64,000 nucleotides of DNA from Desulfuromonadales bacterium (GTDB taxonomy: Bacteria > Desulfobacterota > Desulfuromonadia > Desulfuromonadales > Geopsychrobacteraceae), in NCBI GenBank assembly GCA_016931615.1, contig JAFGEL010000056.1:1-64000 (forward strand), written 5' to 3'. The translations under genes were made by a program, and so were the position numbers. Below the pieces are notes generated by a model. It had not been told where the DNA came from and did no database searches. It saw only the letters and a list, made by a program, of their open reading frames with translations. The number at the start of each line of letters is the position of its first letter. Positions within the stretch are counted from its first letter, which is position 1. Shown here piece by piece: positions 7,649-15,805 of the stretch.

Positions 7649-8770
7649 ATGTATGTTTTGCGGCGCATCATGGCGCTCATAAAAAAGGAATTCATGGTCA
7701 TTCTGCGCGACCCCAAAAGCCGCTTTGTGGTGATCGGACCGCCGTTGATCCAGTTTTTCTTTTTCGGATATGCCGCCACTTTTGACGTCACCAACGTCCG
7801 CTATGCCCTGCTTGATCAGGATCGCACCAGCCTTTCAAGAGAACTTGCCGCCGATTTTTCCGGATCGGAAAATTTTCAGCTGGTGCGTTACCTGAATTCT
7901 ATTCAGGAGATCGATGACGCCATCGATTCCCAGGACGTGCGCATCGTCATTCATATCGAGGAGAATTTCACCAAGAAGCTCTTGACCGATAGCGCAGCAA
8001 CAGTTCAGGTGATCGCCGACGGACGCAATTCCAATGTCGCTTCGGTTGCTCTCGGCTATGCCGAAAATATTATCAGCAAGTTTAATCAGGATCAGCTGAG
8101 CGGCGGCGGATCTGACCCATCAAAGATTTTTCTCAGCATAGACGACCGCGCCTGGTTCAACTCGAACCTGCTCAGCCGCTGGTACATTGTAGCGCCGCTG
8201 GGCGGAACAATCAGCATGGTAATTGTAATGATCCTGACCAGCCTGTCAGTCGCCCGTGAAAGGGAGTTCGGCACTTTCGACCAATTGCTCGTTGCCCCCT
8301 TTACACCGGGGGAAATCCTGCTGGCCAAATCTCTGCCGGGGATCATTTTCGGCCTGATCGATTCGATGTTGCTGGTCGCCGGCAGTGTCTGGTGGTTCGG
8401 CCTGCCGTTCAAGGGAAGCATTATCGCCCTGGTGCTGATTATGACCCTTTTCATGATTTCTATCGTAGGGATCGGTCTGCTGGTCTCCTCGCTGTCCATG
8501 ACCATGCAGCAGGCCCTGCTCGGCTCGTTTGCTTTCATCATGCCGGCGGTGGTGCTGTCGGGCTTCACCACCCCGATTGAAAACATGCCCCAGTGGCTGC
8601 AGACCGGCACCCTGGCCAATCCCTTGCGTTATATCGTCACTGCACTGCGCTGGATTTTCCTTGAAGGCGCCGGCATTGCCGATGTCTGGCCGCAGATGTG
8701 GCCGTTGATGATTATCGCGGCCCTGACCTTGCCGCCGGCCGCCTGGCTGTTCCGTCACCGGGTCGGATAA
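7649..8770 (+). CDS. ABC-2 type exporter permease (YbhR-like)
   Basis: 373 residues with the same plan as the preceding gene: a first helix (FVVIGPPLIQFFFFGYAATF), a large periplasmic loop, then C-terminal helices with SVAREREFGTFDQLLVAPF. It begins 3 bp after the first permease ends, so the four genes form one transcription unit. The two permeases are clearly related but diverged, as expected for paired half-transporters. Confidence 0.88.
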   Translation: MYVLRRIMALIKKEFMVILRDPKSRFVVIGPPLIQFFFFGYAATFDVTNVRYALLDQDRTSLSRELAADFSGSENFQLVRYLNSIQEIDDAIDSQDVRIVIHIEENFTKKLLTDSAATVQVIADGRNSNVASVALGYAENIISKFNQDQLSGGGSDPSKIFLSIDDRAWFNSNLLSRWYIVAPLGGTISMVIVMILTSLSVAREREFGTFDQLLVAPFTPGEILLAKSLPGIIFGLIDSMLLVAGSVWWFGLPFKGSIIALVLIMTLFMISIVGIGLLVSSLSMTMQQALLGSFAFIMPAVVLSGFTTPIENMPQWLQTGTLANPLRYIVTALRWIFLEGAGIADVWPQMWPLMIIAALTLPPAAWLFRHRVG

Positions 8771-8935
8771 GCTGAACTCAACGCCCCCTGACGTTGAAGG
8801 ACGATGCACAGAGCCCTTGTTGATCCAAGTGCCTGAATTCAACATCCGGCGACAGTTCAAACGGCATAACTTGACGGAAATCAATTTCATAGCATGAATT
8901 TGATGATAAGCTGGTTGAAAATTCGAGGGAATAAA

Positions 8936-9589
8936 ATGAAACGGCTCCTGTTGTTATTTTTTATCTTTACTCCGTTCTGCGTCTCAGCAGCATCAACCGT
9001 CAGTTGCCACTGTTTTCAGGATCGCACCTTTAACCACCGTGACAGCGCGGCAGCCGACCCCTATTTTCTTGCAACCACCCAGAACTCATTCATCTCACTG
9101 CTCTATGGCGTGGATAAAGCCGCCCTGGTCAAAGCCAAAATGTCCGGGACCAACGGAACCCACTTGTGGATTGTTCAGGATGTTGCCGCGCACAGCGGCC
9201 AATCCACCTCAGCTGTCGCCGACATCTACAGCGTCAATCACAGCTGGCCCGAAGTTTTCAAAACTCTGGGGCTCGGATCCGAACAGGTTGGAGAGCTTTA
9301 CCTGCAGCTGGGAAATCATCCCGAACAACTGGCGGATCATATCGTCGACAGTCAGCTGGTTCGCCAGTTTGCAGTCACACCTGCAGATCTGCAGCGTTGG
9401 CGACACCTGGGAATGAGTCGAAAAGAGCTGATTCTGGCGATCTTGCTTGAAGGGGACCCGGCGGAGCTGTATCAGCGGGTCAACAGCAGAGCCCAAACCT
9501 GGGGAGAATTACTTGACAGACAGGGGATGGTGGATGGGCATGCCATCAGTCGTCAACTTAAAGCCCGTATGCAGCATCCCAGGTCATGA
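8936..9589 (+). CDS. Exported protein of unknown function
   Basis: 217 residues from ATG 8936, selected because of the GAGGGA site just upstream and the clear signal peptide (KRLLLLFFIFTPFCVSAAS). The mature N-terminus has a conserved-looking CHCFQDRTF motif with two cysteines. The rest is soluble and helical, with repeated Leu/Gln-rich segments. I do not recognise a characterised family. It is followed convergently by hypA. CxC may bind metal or form a disulfide; that is inference only. Confidence 0.7.
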   Translation: MKRLLLLFFIFTPFCVSAASTVSCHCFQDRTFNHRDSAAADPYFLATTQNSFISLLYGVDKAALVKAKMSGTNGTHLWIVQDVAAHSGQSTSAVADIYSVNHSWPEVFKTLGLGSEQVGELYLQLGNHPEQLADHIVDSQLVRQFAVTPADLQRWRHLGMSRKELILAILLEGDPAELYQRVNSRAQTWGELLDRQGMVDGHAISRQLKARMQHPRS

Positions 9590-9621
9590 TGCTTGGCAAA
9601 ACAGCATGAGCGGGAACAGTT

Positions 9622-9981
9622 TCAGAACTCGTTCTCTTCCGGCATATCGAGTTCCAGCTGCTGCAGAATCAGCTCTTCACCTTCCCTGATGTCAATATTC
9701 CGGTTCTGACATTGCGGACAGACGAAATGATTGTTTTCTATTTCGCCGGAATAGCCACACTCACAATGGATGAGGATATTTTGTTCGATGATGTCGAGTT
9801 TCGCGTTTTCGGCCGGGGTGCCGCGCTTGATCGTATGGAAAGCCTCACTGAACAGCTGTGGTACAACCCCGGACATCACCCCGATTTTCACCGTGACACG
9901 TGACACCCCAACGGCTTCATGTTTTTTGACATCTCTGGCAACCAGATCGAGTAAATGGGTGACGATTGAAAACTCGTGCAT
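9622..9981 (-). CDS. hypA: Hydrogenase nickel-insertion protein HypA
   Basis: 119 residues. The N-terminal MHE supplies the nickel-binding His2. The zinc domain (residues ~70-95) uses C-E-C-G and CPQC, a C-x-C variant of the usual CxxC first pair. HypA passes nickel to the hydrogenase large subunit with HypB. It is the last gene of the hyp string and starts on the final base of hypE, so it is translationally coupled. Confidence 0.93.
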   Translation of the reverse strand: MHEFSIVTHLLDLVARDVKKHEAVGVSRVTVKIGVMSGVVPQLFSEAFHTIKRGTPAENAKLDIIEQNILIHCECGYSGEIENNHFVCPQCQNRNIDIREGEELILQQLELDMPEENEF

Positions 9982-10970
9982 CAGCAGATCCTTGGGAGAA
10001 TTTCTCCATATGGAAAATCAAGCAGGCGTTGGGTGCCGTACGCCGATGTAAGAATAACCTGAGGGCCATTGTCAGCGTTCTCGACCTGGCCGATCAAAAC
10101 GGCGTCAGGATGCCCGCAGCGGTGAAGAATGTCGATCGCTTCAGAGCTGTTTTCGGCCGGCAGTGAAAGCAAAAAGGCCCCTTCACAGGCAAGAATATAG
10201 GGGTCAATGCCGAGAATCTCGGTAAACCCCCTGACAGCTTCGGAGATCGGAATAACCTCTTCGGTCATCATCAGCCGAGTTGAACTTTGCTCGGCCCATT
10301 CGTTGAGCACCGCGGCCAGGCCACCCCGCGTGGCATCGCGCATGGCGTGAATCGGCACCTCATGATCGAGCAACGCCTTAACCGCCGGCCACAAGCTTTG
10401 ACAGTCAGAGGTCAGACCGGCGATGGCGATTTCTTCGCGAGCTGCGTATATACAGGCCCCATGCTCGGCTATCGGCCCCGAAATCAGGATATGGTCGCCC
10501 GGGACGATCCTTTTCACCGAACAGTCCGCACGAACCGCACCGAACCCGGTGGTATTGATCATCAACCGATCAACCGCTCCCCGAGGAACGACCTTCGTGT
10601 CTCCGGTGATAATGCGCGCACCGGTCACCTGTAATTCGCTGCTCATACTGGCGACAATCCGCTCCAGGAGCTCGGTTTCCAGCCCTTCTTCAATAATAAA
10701 ACCGACACTCAGATACTCCGGGCAGGCCGCCCGCATCGCCACGTCGTTGGTCGTCCCGGCGATCGCCAGTTTACCGATATCGCCCCCGGCGAATTCAAGT
10801 GGATGGACAGTGAAGGTGTCGGTACTGACGGCCGTGGTTCCGCACTCAACAACCGCCGCGTCGTCAAGCTGAGCGAGAATCGGGTTGCTGAAATATTTGA
10901 GGAACAGATCCCGGATCAGCTGCTGATTCTCCCGGCCTCCCGACCCCTGGGCCAATTGAATGCGACTCAT
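9981..10970 (-). CDS. hypE: Hydrogenase maturation protein HypE
   Basis: 329 residues, a PurM-like ATP-binding protein. It dehydrates the carbamoyl group on its C-terminal cysteine to thiocyanate, the source of the CN ligands of the Ni-Fe site. The N-terminus has QGSGGRENQQLI and the C-terminus ends in PRIC, giving the required terminal Cys. Overlaps hypD by 4 nt. Confidence 0.95.
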   Translation of the reverse strand: MSRIQLAQGSGGRENQQLIRDLFLKYFSNPILAQLDDAAVVECGTTAVSTDTFTVHPLEFAGGDIGKLAIAGTTNDVAMRAACPEYLSVGFIIEEGLETELLERIVASMSSELQVTGARIITGDTKVVPRGAVDRLMINTTGFGAVRADCSVKRIVPGDHILISGPIAEHGACIYAAREEIAIAGLTSDCQSLWPAVKALLDHEVPIHAMRDATRGGLAAVLNEWAEQSSTRLMMTEEVIPISEAVRGFTEILGIDPYILACEGAFLLSLPAENSSEAIDILHRCGHPDAVLIGQVENADNGPQVILTSAYGTQRLLDFPYGEILPRIC

Positions 10971-12085
10971 GACTGTGTTCTCCGATAACGGTAGTAGGCC
11001 GCGCAGGCGCCTTCATTGCTGACCATGCAACTCCCCTGCGGACGCTGCGGGGTACAGATCCCGGCAAACAGCGAGCAGTCCAGGGGGCTGGCATGACCGC
11101 AGAGAATCGCCCCGCAGATACAGCCGGATGACTGCTCCTCGCCGGCCTGCGGGCAATCCTCTGCGAAAGCTCTTTCGGCATCGATGGCGGCAAACTCTGG
11201 TTTCAGCTGCAGGGCTGACTCTGGGATTGACCCGATTCCGCGCCAGAGAAAATCGCTGCGCAGTTCAAAATACCGGTCGACCAGGTCGCGGGCTTTCTGG
11301 TTGCCACTCTCACGGACCGAGCGGGCATAATTATTTTCACAGCAGCTGAGGCCTTTTTTCAATTGCCGGATGATGGACAGAACCGCGCTGAGGATATCGA
11401 CAGGTTCAAACCCACTGATCACCACCGGCGTTCCAAAACGCTTGACGATGGGCTCATAAATATCGACGCCGGTGATAACACTGACATGCCCGGGGGCAAG
11501 AAAAGCATCGATATTCGCCCCCTGTTCCATCAGCAGGTTCATTGCCGGGGGAATCAGAACATGATTGGTGTGAAAACAAAGGTTGTTCAGATCGGCATGC
11601 CTGGCCTGATCAATCAACAGGGCGGTCATCGGGGTCGTGGTTTCAAATCCGATCGCATAGTAAATGACCTGTCGGTCAGGATTGTCGCGCGCAATCTGGA
11701 TGGTCTCGAGCGGCGAATAGACAAAACGCACATCGGCACCTTCGGCACGCGTTTGCTGGAGAGAACTCCGGCTGCCAGGGACCCTGATCATGTCACCCAG
11801 AGTGACCAGGATGGTCTCGGGCCGCCTGGCCAACTGGATTGCCGCATCGATCCGATGCTGCGGTAGGACACAGACCGGGCAGCCGGGTCCGTGAATAAAC
11901 TTCACCCCTGACGGCAGCAGCTGATCCAGACCGTACTTGACAATCGCATAGGTATGGCCACCACAGACCTCCATGATGCGGAAGGGCTGATCATCACCCT
12001 CTACGGCCTGCCAGATCTGTTTTGTCAGCTGCTGGACAGAATCCTTTGAACGCAAGCGCTGATAAAGATCCTCATGCGTCAGCAT
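10967..12085 (-). CDS. hypD: Hydrogenase Fe(CN)2CO scaffold protein HypD
   Basis: 372 residues, the usual length. It carries a [4Fe-4S] cluster and, with HypC, assembles the Fe(CN)2CO unit. Visible motifs are MEVCGGHTYAIVKYG, HGPGCPVCVLP, and the C-terminal cysteine cluster region (CGDI-like segment SGCICGAILCG). Overlaps hypC by 7 nt. Confidence 0.95.
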   Translation of the reverse strand: MLTHEDLYQRLRSKDSVQQLTKQIWQAVEGDDQPFRIMEVCGGHTYAIVKYGLDQLLPSGVKFIHGPGCPVCVLPQHRIDAAIQLARRPETILVTLGDMIRVPGSRSSLQQTRAEGADVRFVYSPLETIQIARDNPDRQVIYYAIGFETTTPMTALLIDQARHADLNNLCFHTNHVLIPPAMNLLMEQGANIDAFLAPGHVSVITGVDIYEPIVKRFGTPVVISGFEPVDILSAVLSIIRQLKKGLSCCENNYARSVRESGNQKARDLVDRYFELRSDFLWRGIGSIPESALQLKPEFAAIDAERAFAEDCPQAGEEQSSGCICGAILCGHASPLDCSLFAGICTPQRPQGSCMVSNEGACAAYYRYRRTQS

Positions 12086-12345
12086 TGACCAGGCCCTGAG
12101 TCACTCACGTTCAGTTCGTCCTCCTCGCGTAATATGTCCTCAAACAGATCCAGGTTTTTGCGGGCTTCGTTTTCATCAATGCGGCTCATGGCAATACCGA
12201 CATGCACCAGGACCCAATCTCCGACCGAGACCTCATCTTCAACCAGGGCCAGGTTGGCGGAACGCGTCACCCCCATGGTTTCTACGGTTGCCATGCTGGT
12301 CTCTTTGTCGATCGCGGTTATTTTTGATGGAATGGCAAGACACAT
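12079..12345 (-). CDS. hypC: Hydrogenase assembly chaperone HypC/HybG
   Basis: 88 residues beginning MCLAIPSKI. Cys2 is the residue that binds the HypD iron complex and the large-subunit precursor. The C-terminal third is acidic. Its start lies 28 nt inside the upstream ABC ATPase gene, which ties the importer genes to hydrogenase maturation at the level of translation. Confidence 0.93.
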   Translation of the reverse strand: MCLAIPSKITAIDKETSMATVETMGVTRSANLALVEDEVSVGDWVLVHVGIAMSRIDENEARKNLDLFEDILREEDELNVSDSGPGQC

Positions 12346-13010
12346 GATTTTTCCCTCAGTAATTGGAGAATCTGTTTTTTGACAGCGGCTTTGTCGGCCT
12401 GCTGAATTTGACCGAAACGTTTCAGAACGCGGGTCGGCTTGGCCGAAAGAACGGTCAAATCATCGCAGATGATCATCGCCTCATCGATATCATGGGTGAC
12501 GTACCAGAAGGTTGTTTCAGTCGCCGTGAGAAAATGCTTCATCTGGGCAATCAGCGCAATCTTCGCGACCTGGTCAAGTCCTGAGAAAGGCTCATCCATA
12601 ATCAGCAGATCAGGAGAGACACTCAAAGCCCGGGCAATTTCGAGGCGCTTTTTCATGCCCTTGCTCAAAGCGCCGGCCCGCTTGGTATGCGGCAGGTCCC
12701 CCAGTCCGACGAGCTCCAGACAGCGAAGCGCCAGATCTTTATCGGCGCAGACGTAAGTGAGGTTTTTCAACAGCCCGATCTCCTCAATCAAGGTGTCGTT
12801 CTGACACACCAGTCCCAGCCGGTTGAACCGGCGTTGCACCTGACCTCGCGATGCTTCGAGCAATCCGGTTGTCAGCTGAATCAGCGTGGTTTTGCCGCAA
12901 CCGCTCGGCCCTATGAGCCCCTGGTAGGTCCCCTTGGCGACGCTGAAACTGATCTCATCGAGAACGGTTTCGTTGCCATAGCTGAAACTGACGCGATCAA
13001 ATTGGAGCAT
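12318..13010 (-). CDS. ABC importer ATPase inside the hyp cluster
   Basis: 230 residues with Walker A GPSGCGKTT, a variant signature LSKGMKKRLEIARAL, Walker B LLIMDEPFSGLD and H-loop VTHDIDEA. The type is that of NitT/TauT (nitrate/sulfonate/taurine) importers. It overlaps the permease gene upstream by 14 nt and hypC downstream by 28 nt. The binding protein, permease and ATPase are all present between hypB and hypC. The imported solute is not identifiable from sequence. Confidence 0.88.
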   Translation of the reverse strand: MLQFDRVSFSYGNETVLDEISFSVAKGTYQGLIGPSGCGKTTLIQLTTGLLEASRGQVQRRFNRLGLVCQNDTLIEEIGLLKNLTYVCADKDLALRCLELVGLGDLPHTKRAGALSKGMKKRLEIARALSVSPDLLIMDEPFSGLDQVAKIALIAQMKHFLTATETTFWYVTHDIDEAMIICDDLTVLSAKPTRVLKRFGQIQQADKAAVKKQILQLLREKSCVLPFHQK

Positions 13011-13728
13011 AATGCCTCGTCAACCACCTGGCACAGCGCTCCAGAACACTCTGACTGAACAGACCGGCGAGAGCGATGAGCAGAATGTAGGCACTGAGCT
13101 GGTTGAGATCAAGGGTTTCGCGCCGCAACATCAAACCATAACCCAGTCCGCTCAGACCGCCGAGAAATTCAGCCATAATCAGGGCTTTGAAGGTCAGGGA
13201 ATAGCTGAGAATAAAAATCGCGTGAAAGCTGCCGAACAGGGTCGGCAGATACAGATAGAACGCCTGCCTGACAAAGGGCACGCGATAAACCCGGTTGATG
13301 GTTGTCATGCCCGGGTTGATTTTTTCATAAATCCCCAAGATGCCGAGACAGGCGACAGGAATAACCACGGTCATCACGGATAAGTAAATGGTCAGGGCCC
13401 CCGTTCCACAGAGCAGGACGAAAAAGCTGATGGATGCGATCGACGGGATACGAATCACAAACGACATCAGATCCTTGATCACAGCCTTGCAGAGCGGGTT
13501 GATCTGACCGACCAGGGCAAAAACAATCGCTAGAAGCAGACTGGCAATGAAAGCCGCCAGGGTTCGCCACAGGGTGGTCATGAGCGGGTAGATTTCAGGG
13601 GAACTCAACAGGCTCGCCGCGGTCATGATGGTTTCCAACGGGCCCGGGATGAGACTGTCAGGAACCAGGAACGAGAGCCCGCCCCACAGGGTCAGGGCCA
13701 GAGCTGCGGAGATGATTTTACTTTTAAT
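12997..13728 (-). CDS. ABC importer permease (NitT/TauT type) inside the hyp cluster
   Basis: About 243 residues if translation starts at ATT 13728. The frame opens after a TGA and has no ATG, GTG or TTG before the TTG at 13638, yet the intervening 30 residues encode a proper first helix and loop (IISAALALTLWGGLSFLV, then PDSLIPGPLE) typical of these permeases. GAGGAG lies 7 nt before the ATT, which overlaps the TAA of the binding-protein gene. The C-terminal part has the EAA-like loop (FKALIMAEFLGGLSGLGYG). Initiation at AUU is inferred. Confidence 0.75.
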   Translation of the reverse strand: MKSKIISAALALTLWGGLSFLVPDSLIPGPLETIMTAASLLSSPEIYPLMTTLWRTLAAFIASLLLAIVFALVGQINPLCKAVIKDLMSFVIRIPSIASISFFVLLCGTGALTIYLSVMTVVIPVACLGILGIYEKINPGMTTINRVYRVPFVRQAFYLYLPTLFGSFHAIFILSYSLTFKALIMAEFLGGLSGLGYGLMLRRETLDLNQLSAYILLIALAGLFSQSVLERCARWLTRHYAPI

Positions 13729-14536
13729 CGTTCTGCTCCTCAGCGAACTTCAAACGACCACTGGCCAGGGCGTCATAAAGAGCTTCAGCGGCAATGGTCT
13801 TGTGAAAATGTTTCTCGAATCCCGCAGCAACGATCTCCGTCGCCCGACGCGGGTTCTGGTGTATAAACCGACCGGCTTTTTTGAATGCTGCCGCGATCAG
13901 GTCAGGATCAAAGCCCTGACGCACCACCCCGGCGTTGATGTCGGTTGTTTTCGCCCCCAGACACAGCTGTTGCATATCGCTGATAAAAAACATCTCGCCG
14001 CGATTGCGCAACAGCCCGGCAACCTGACTGATATAGGGTTCGGGAAGCAGCAGCGCAGGGTAATCCTTTTTGAGAAAAAGCTGCATCGCCAGGTACGGAT
14101 CGGTGAACTTGGGAATGACTGTAAAACCGCCGGCGGTGAATATTTTATCCGGTGAGCCCCCGGGAAACGCCGCGATGATCGTCAGTTGTTCGATATCATC
14201 ACGGCTGCCGATCGGTGTGTAGCTGAGCAGGTGAACCGCCCGGACAATTGTCCCCTCGATCAGCTGCCAGTGATGGGCCTCGGCCATGTTCTCTGCCGGC
14301 ATCCGGTTCAGCAGAGTCGCATCGGCCTGGCCCGACTTCATCAGCGTCAACAGGCTGGCGACGCTGCCGTAAGCAGGAATAAAATCGGCGTCAAGATAGC
14401 CCTGATCGATAGCGATGAACATCGCGTAGACATTCGGATTGGGTAACGAGGTCAGAACCAGTTTGTCCCCGGCCATCAGCGGGGCGCAAGCCACCAACCA
14501 GACCGTCAATATTATCAACCCTGTTTTCATTCTCAT
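13724..14536 (-). CDS. ABC importer substrate-binding protein inside the hyp cluster
   Basis: 270 residues. The N-terminus is a signal with a possible lipobox (LVAC at about residues 14-17), so it may be a lipoprotein. The body resembles NMT1/SsuA-like binding proteins (short compared with the usual ~330): AIDQGYLDADFIPAYG, then a GGSPDK loop and LLLPEPYISQ. It starts 4 nt inside the end of hypB (ATGA overlap). The ligand is unknown; context suggests something needed for hydrogenase assembly. Confidence 0.8.
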   Translation of the reverse strand: MRMKTGLIILTVWLVACAPLMAGDKLVLTSLPNPNVYAMFIAIDQGYLDADFIPAYGSVASLLTLMKSGQADATLLNRMPAENMAEAHHWQLIEGTIVRAVHLLSYTPIGSRDDIEQLTIIAAFPGGSPDKIFTAGGFTVIPKFTDPYLAMQLFLKKDYPALLLPEPYISQVAGLLRNRGEMFFISDMQQLCLGAKTTDINAGVVRQGFDPDLIAAAFKKAGRFIHQNPRRATEIVAAGFEKHFHKTIAAEALYDALASGRLKFAEEQND

Positions 14537-15213
14537 GCGCTCGTTATCAGGCCCCAGAGGGTTGAGAAATCATCAGGGCGGTCAGTAGCCGTGGTGAAAA
14601 TTCGCGCATGCGGGTTGATTGCGGCAATCTCGGCACGACAACGCTCTTCATCGAAAGAAAAGTAGGGCAGCAGATCAATCTTGGTCAACAGGACGATGTC
14701 GGCCGTGCGAATCATCACCGGATACTTGACCGGTTTATCGTCACCTTCAGGAATCGACACAGCAACGATGTTGAGATGCGACCCCAGGGCGAACTTGCTG
14801 GGGCAGACCAGGTTGCCGACATTTTCGATAAACAGGTAACGCACGGGATCGAGGTTCAGACAGCGCAGAGCATCGGAGACCATGGCGGCGGACAGGTGAC
14901 AGACACTTCCGGTACAGATCTGGTGGGCCTGAACCCCCCGGTTGCGAATCCGTTCAGCATCACGGTTGGTTTCAAGATCTCCCTCAAGCACCGCCAGCTC
15001 TTCGGGGTTGCCTGCATAGCCGGCAATCAGGTTTTCCAGCAGGGTGGTCTTCCCGGAGCCCGGAGATCCCATGATATTGATGCCGCGAATGTTGCGCTGG
15101 TCAAGAAAGTGTCGCGTCTCAGCGGCGATATCGTCATTGCTCTGCAACAGGTTTTCAAGACTTTCAACGGTTTTTTTGGATTTATTTTCCAGGTAATCTT
15201 CAGTGCGTTCCAC
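14533..15213 (-). CDS. hypB: Hydrogenase nickel incorporation GTPase HypB
   Basis: 226 residues from GTG 15213, which has GGAGGG just upstream (TTG 15231 is an alternative six codons earlier). G1 motif GSPGSGKTTLLE, then the metal-binding GSVCHLSA segment, NVGNLVCPSKFALGSH and TKIDLLPY (G4). HypB hydrolyses GTP and delivers nickel with HypA. No N-terminal His-rich nickel store is present. The gene heads the maturation part of the cluster, 85 bp after the protease. Confidence 0.93.
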   Translation of the reverse strand: MERTEDYLENKSKKTVESLENLLQSNDDIAAETRHFLDQRNIRGINIMGSPGSGKTTLLENLIAGYAGNPEELAVLEGDLETNRDAERIRNRGVQAHQICTGSVCHLSAAMVSDALRCLNLDPVRYLFIENVGNLVCPSKFALGSHLNIVAVSIPEGDDKPVKYPVMIRTADIVLLTKIDLLPYFSFDEERCRAEIAAINPHARIFTTATDRPDDFSTLWGLITSA

Positions 15214-15316
15214 ACATCCCTCCGAAAGCAATCAAGAGGCAGACTCAGCGCCATTGCTTAGACAGCCGTCGCCAAGAACAGCGGGGGTTATCAGGCACCC
15301 GTCACGCTGGCTGCCA

Positions 15317-15805
15317 TCAACCGCTCGAACTCTGCCTGAACCAGTCGGCGAACCACGCCACGATCAGATCAGCAGTCCTCGACACCTGTGGTGTCAGTTG
15401 TTCTCCGAGATGGAGAGAGGCGGGCTGAATCCCCAGACAGTGACAGGGCGTGGCGTATTCAAATTCGATCCATTCTAGCATCGGAGCGAGCGGGAGTCGA
15501 TGACTTGTTAAGGCGTGACCAGGCAGCCGGGCACGATCAATCAGCCTCAATTCTCCGGGGGCTCCGGAAAAATCTGCAGCGTCAAAAATAACCACCTGGC
15601 GCGGACGGCAACCCGTCAGCAGGTCGATGCAGGCTTCCGGCCGCAGGGCGATATTCTCGACCCGCAAGCGGGGGAATGCCATCAACCGATCAGCGACCAG
15701 GGGCCCGATCCCGTCATCGCTCCGTAGTGAATTGCCTATCCCGATGATCAGGTCCTCTTCGGGAGCAGGGGCAAATACCCGGTCAAGAAGCTCAGTGACC
15801 GACAA
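15317..15805 (-). CDS. Hydrogenase maturation protease for the group 3b enzyme
   Basis: About 162 residues from TTG 15805, which overlaps the large-subunit gene by 14 nt; no strong ribosome-binding site is visible, so the start is tentative. The motif LIIGIGNSLRSDDGIG and the nickel-sensing Asp in FDAADFSG are those of HyaD/HoxW-type endopeptidases, which remove the C-terminal tail of the large subunit after nickel insertion. Its place right after the HydA gene points to that subunit as substrate. Confidence 0.85.
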   Translation of the reverse strand: MSVTELLDRVFAPAPEEDLIIGIGNSLRSDDGIGPLVADRLMAFPRLRVENIALRPEACIDLLTGCRPRQVVIFDAADFSGAPGELRLIDRARLPGHALTSHRLPLAPMLEWIEFEYATPCHCLGIQPASLHLGEQLTPQVSRTADLIVAWFADWFRQSSSG

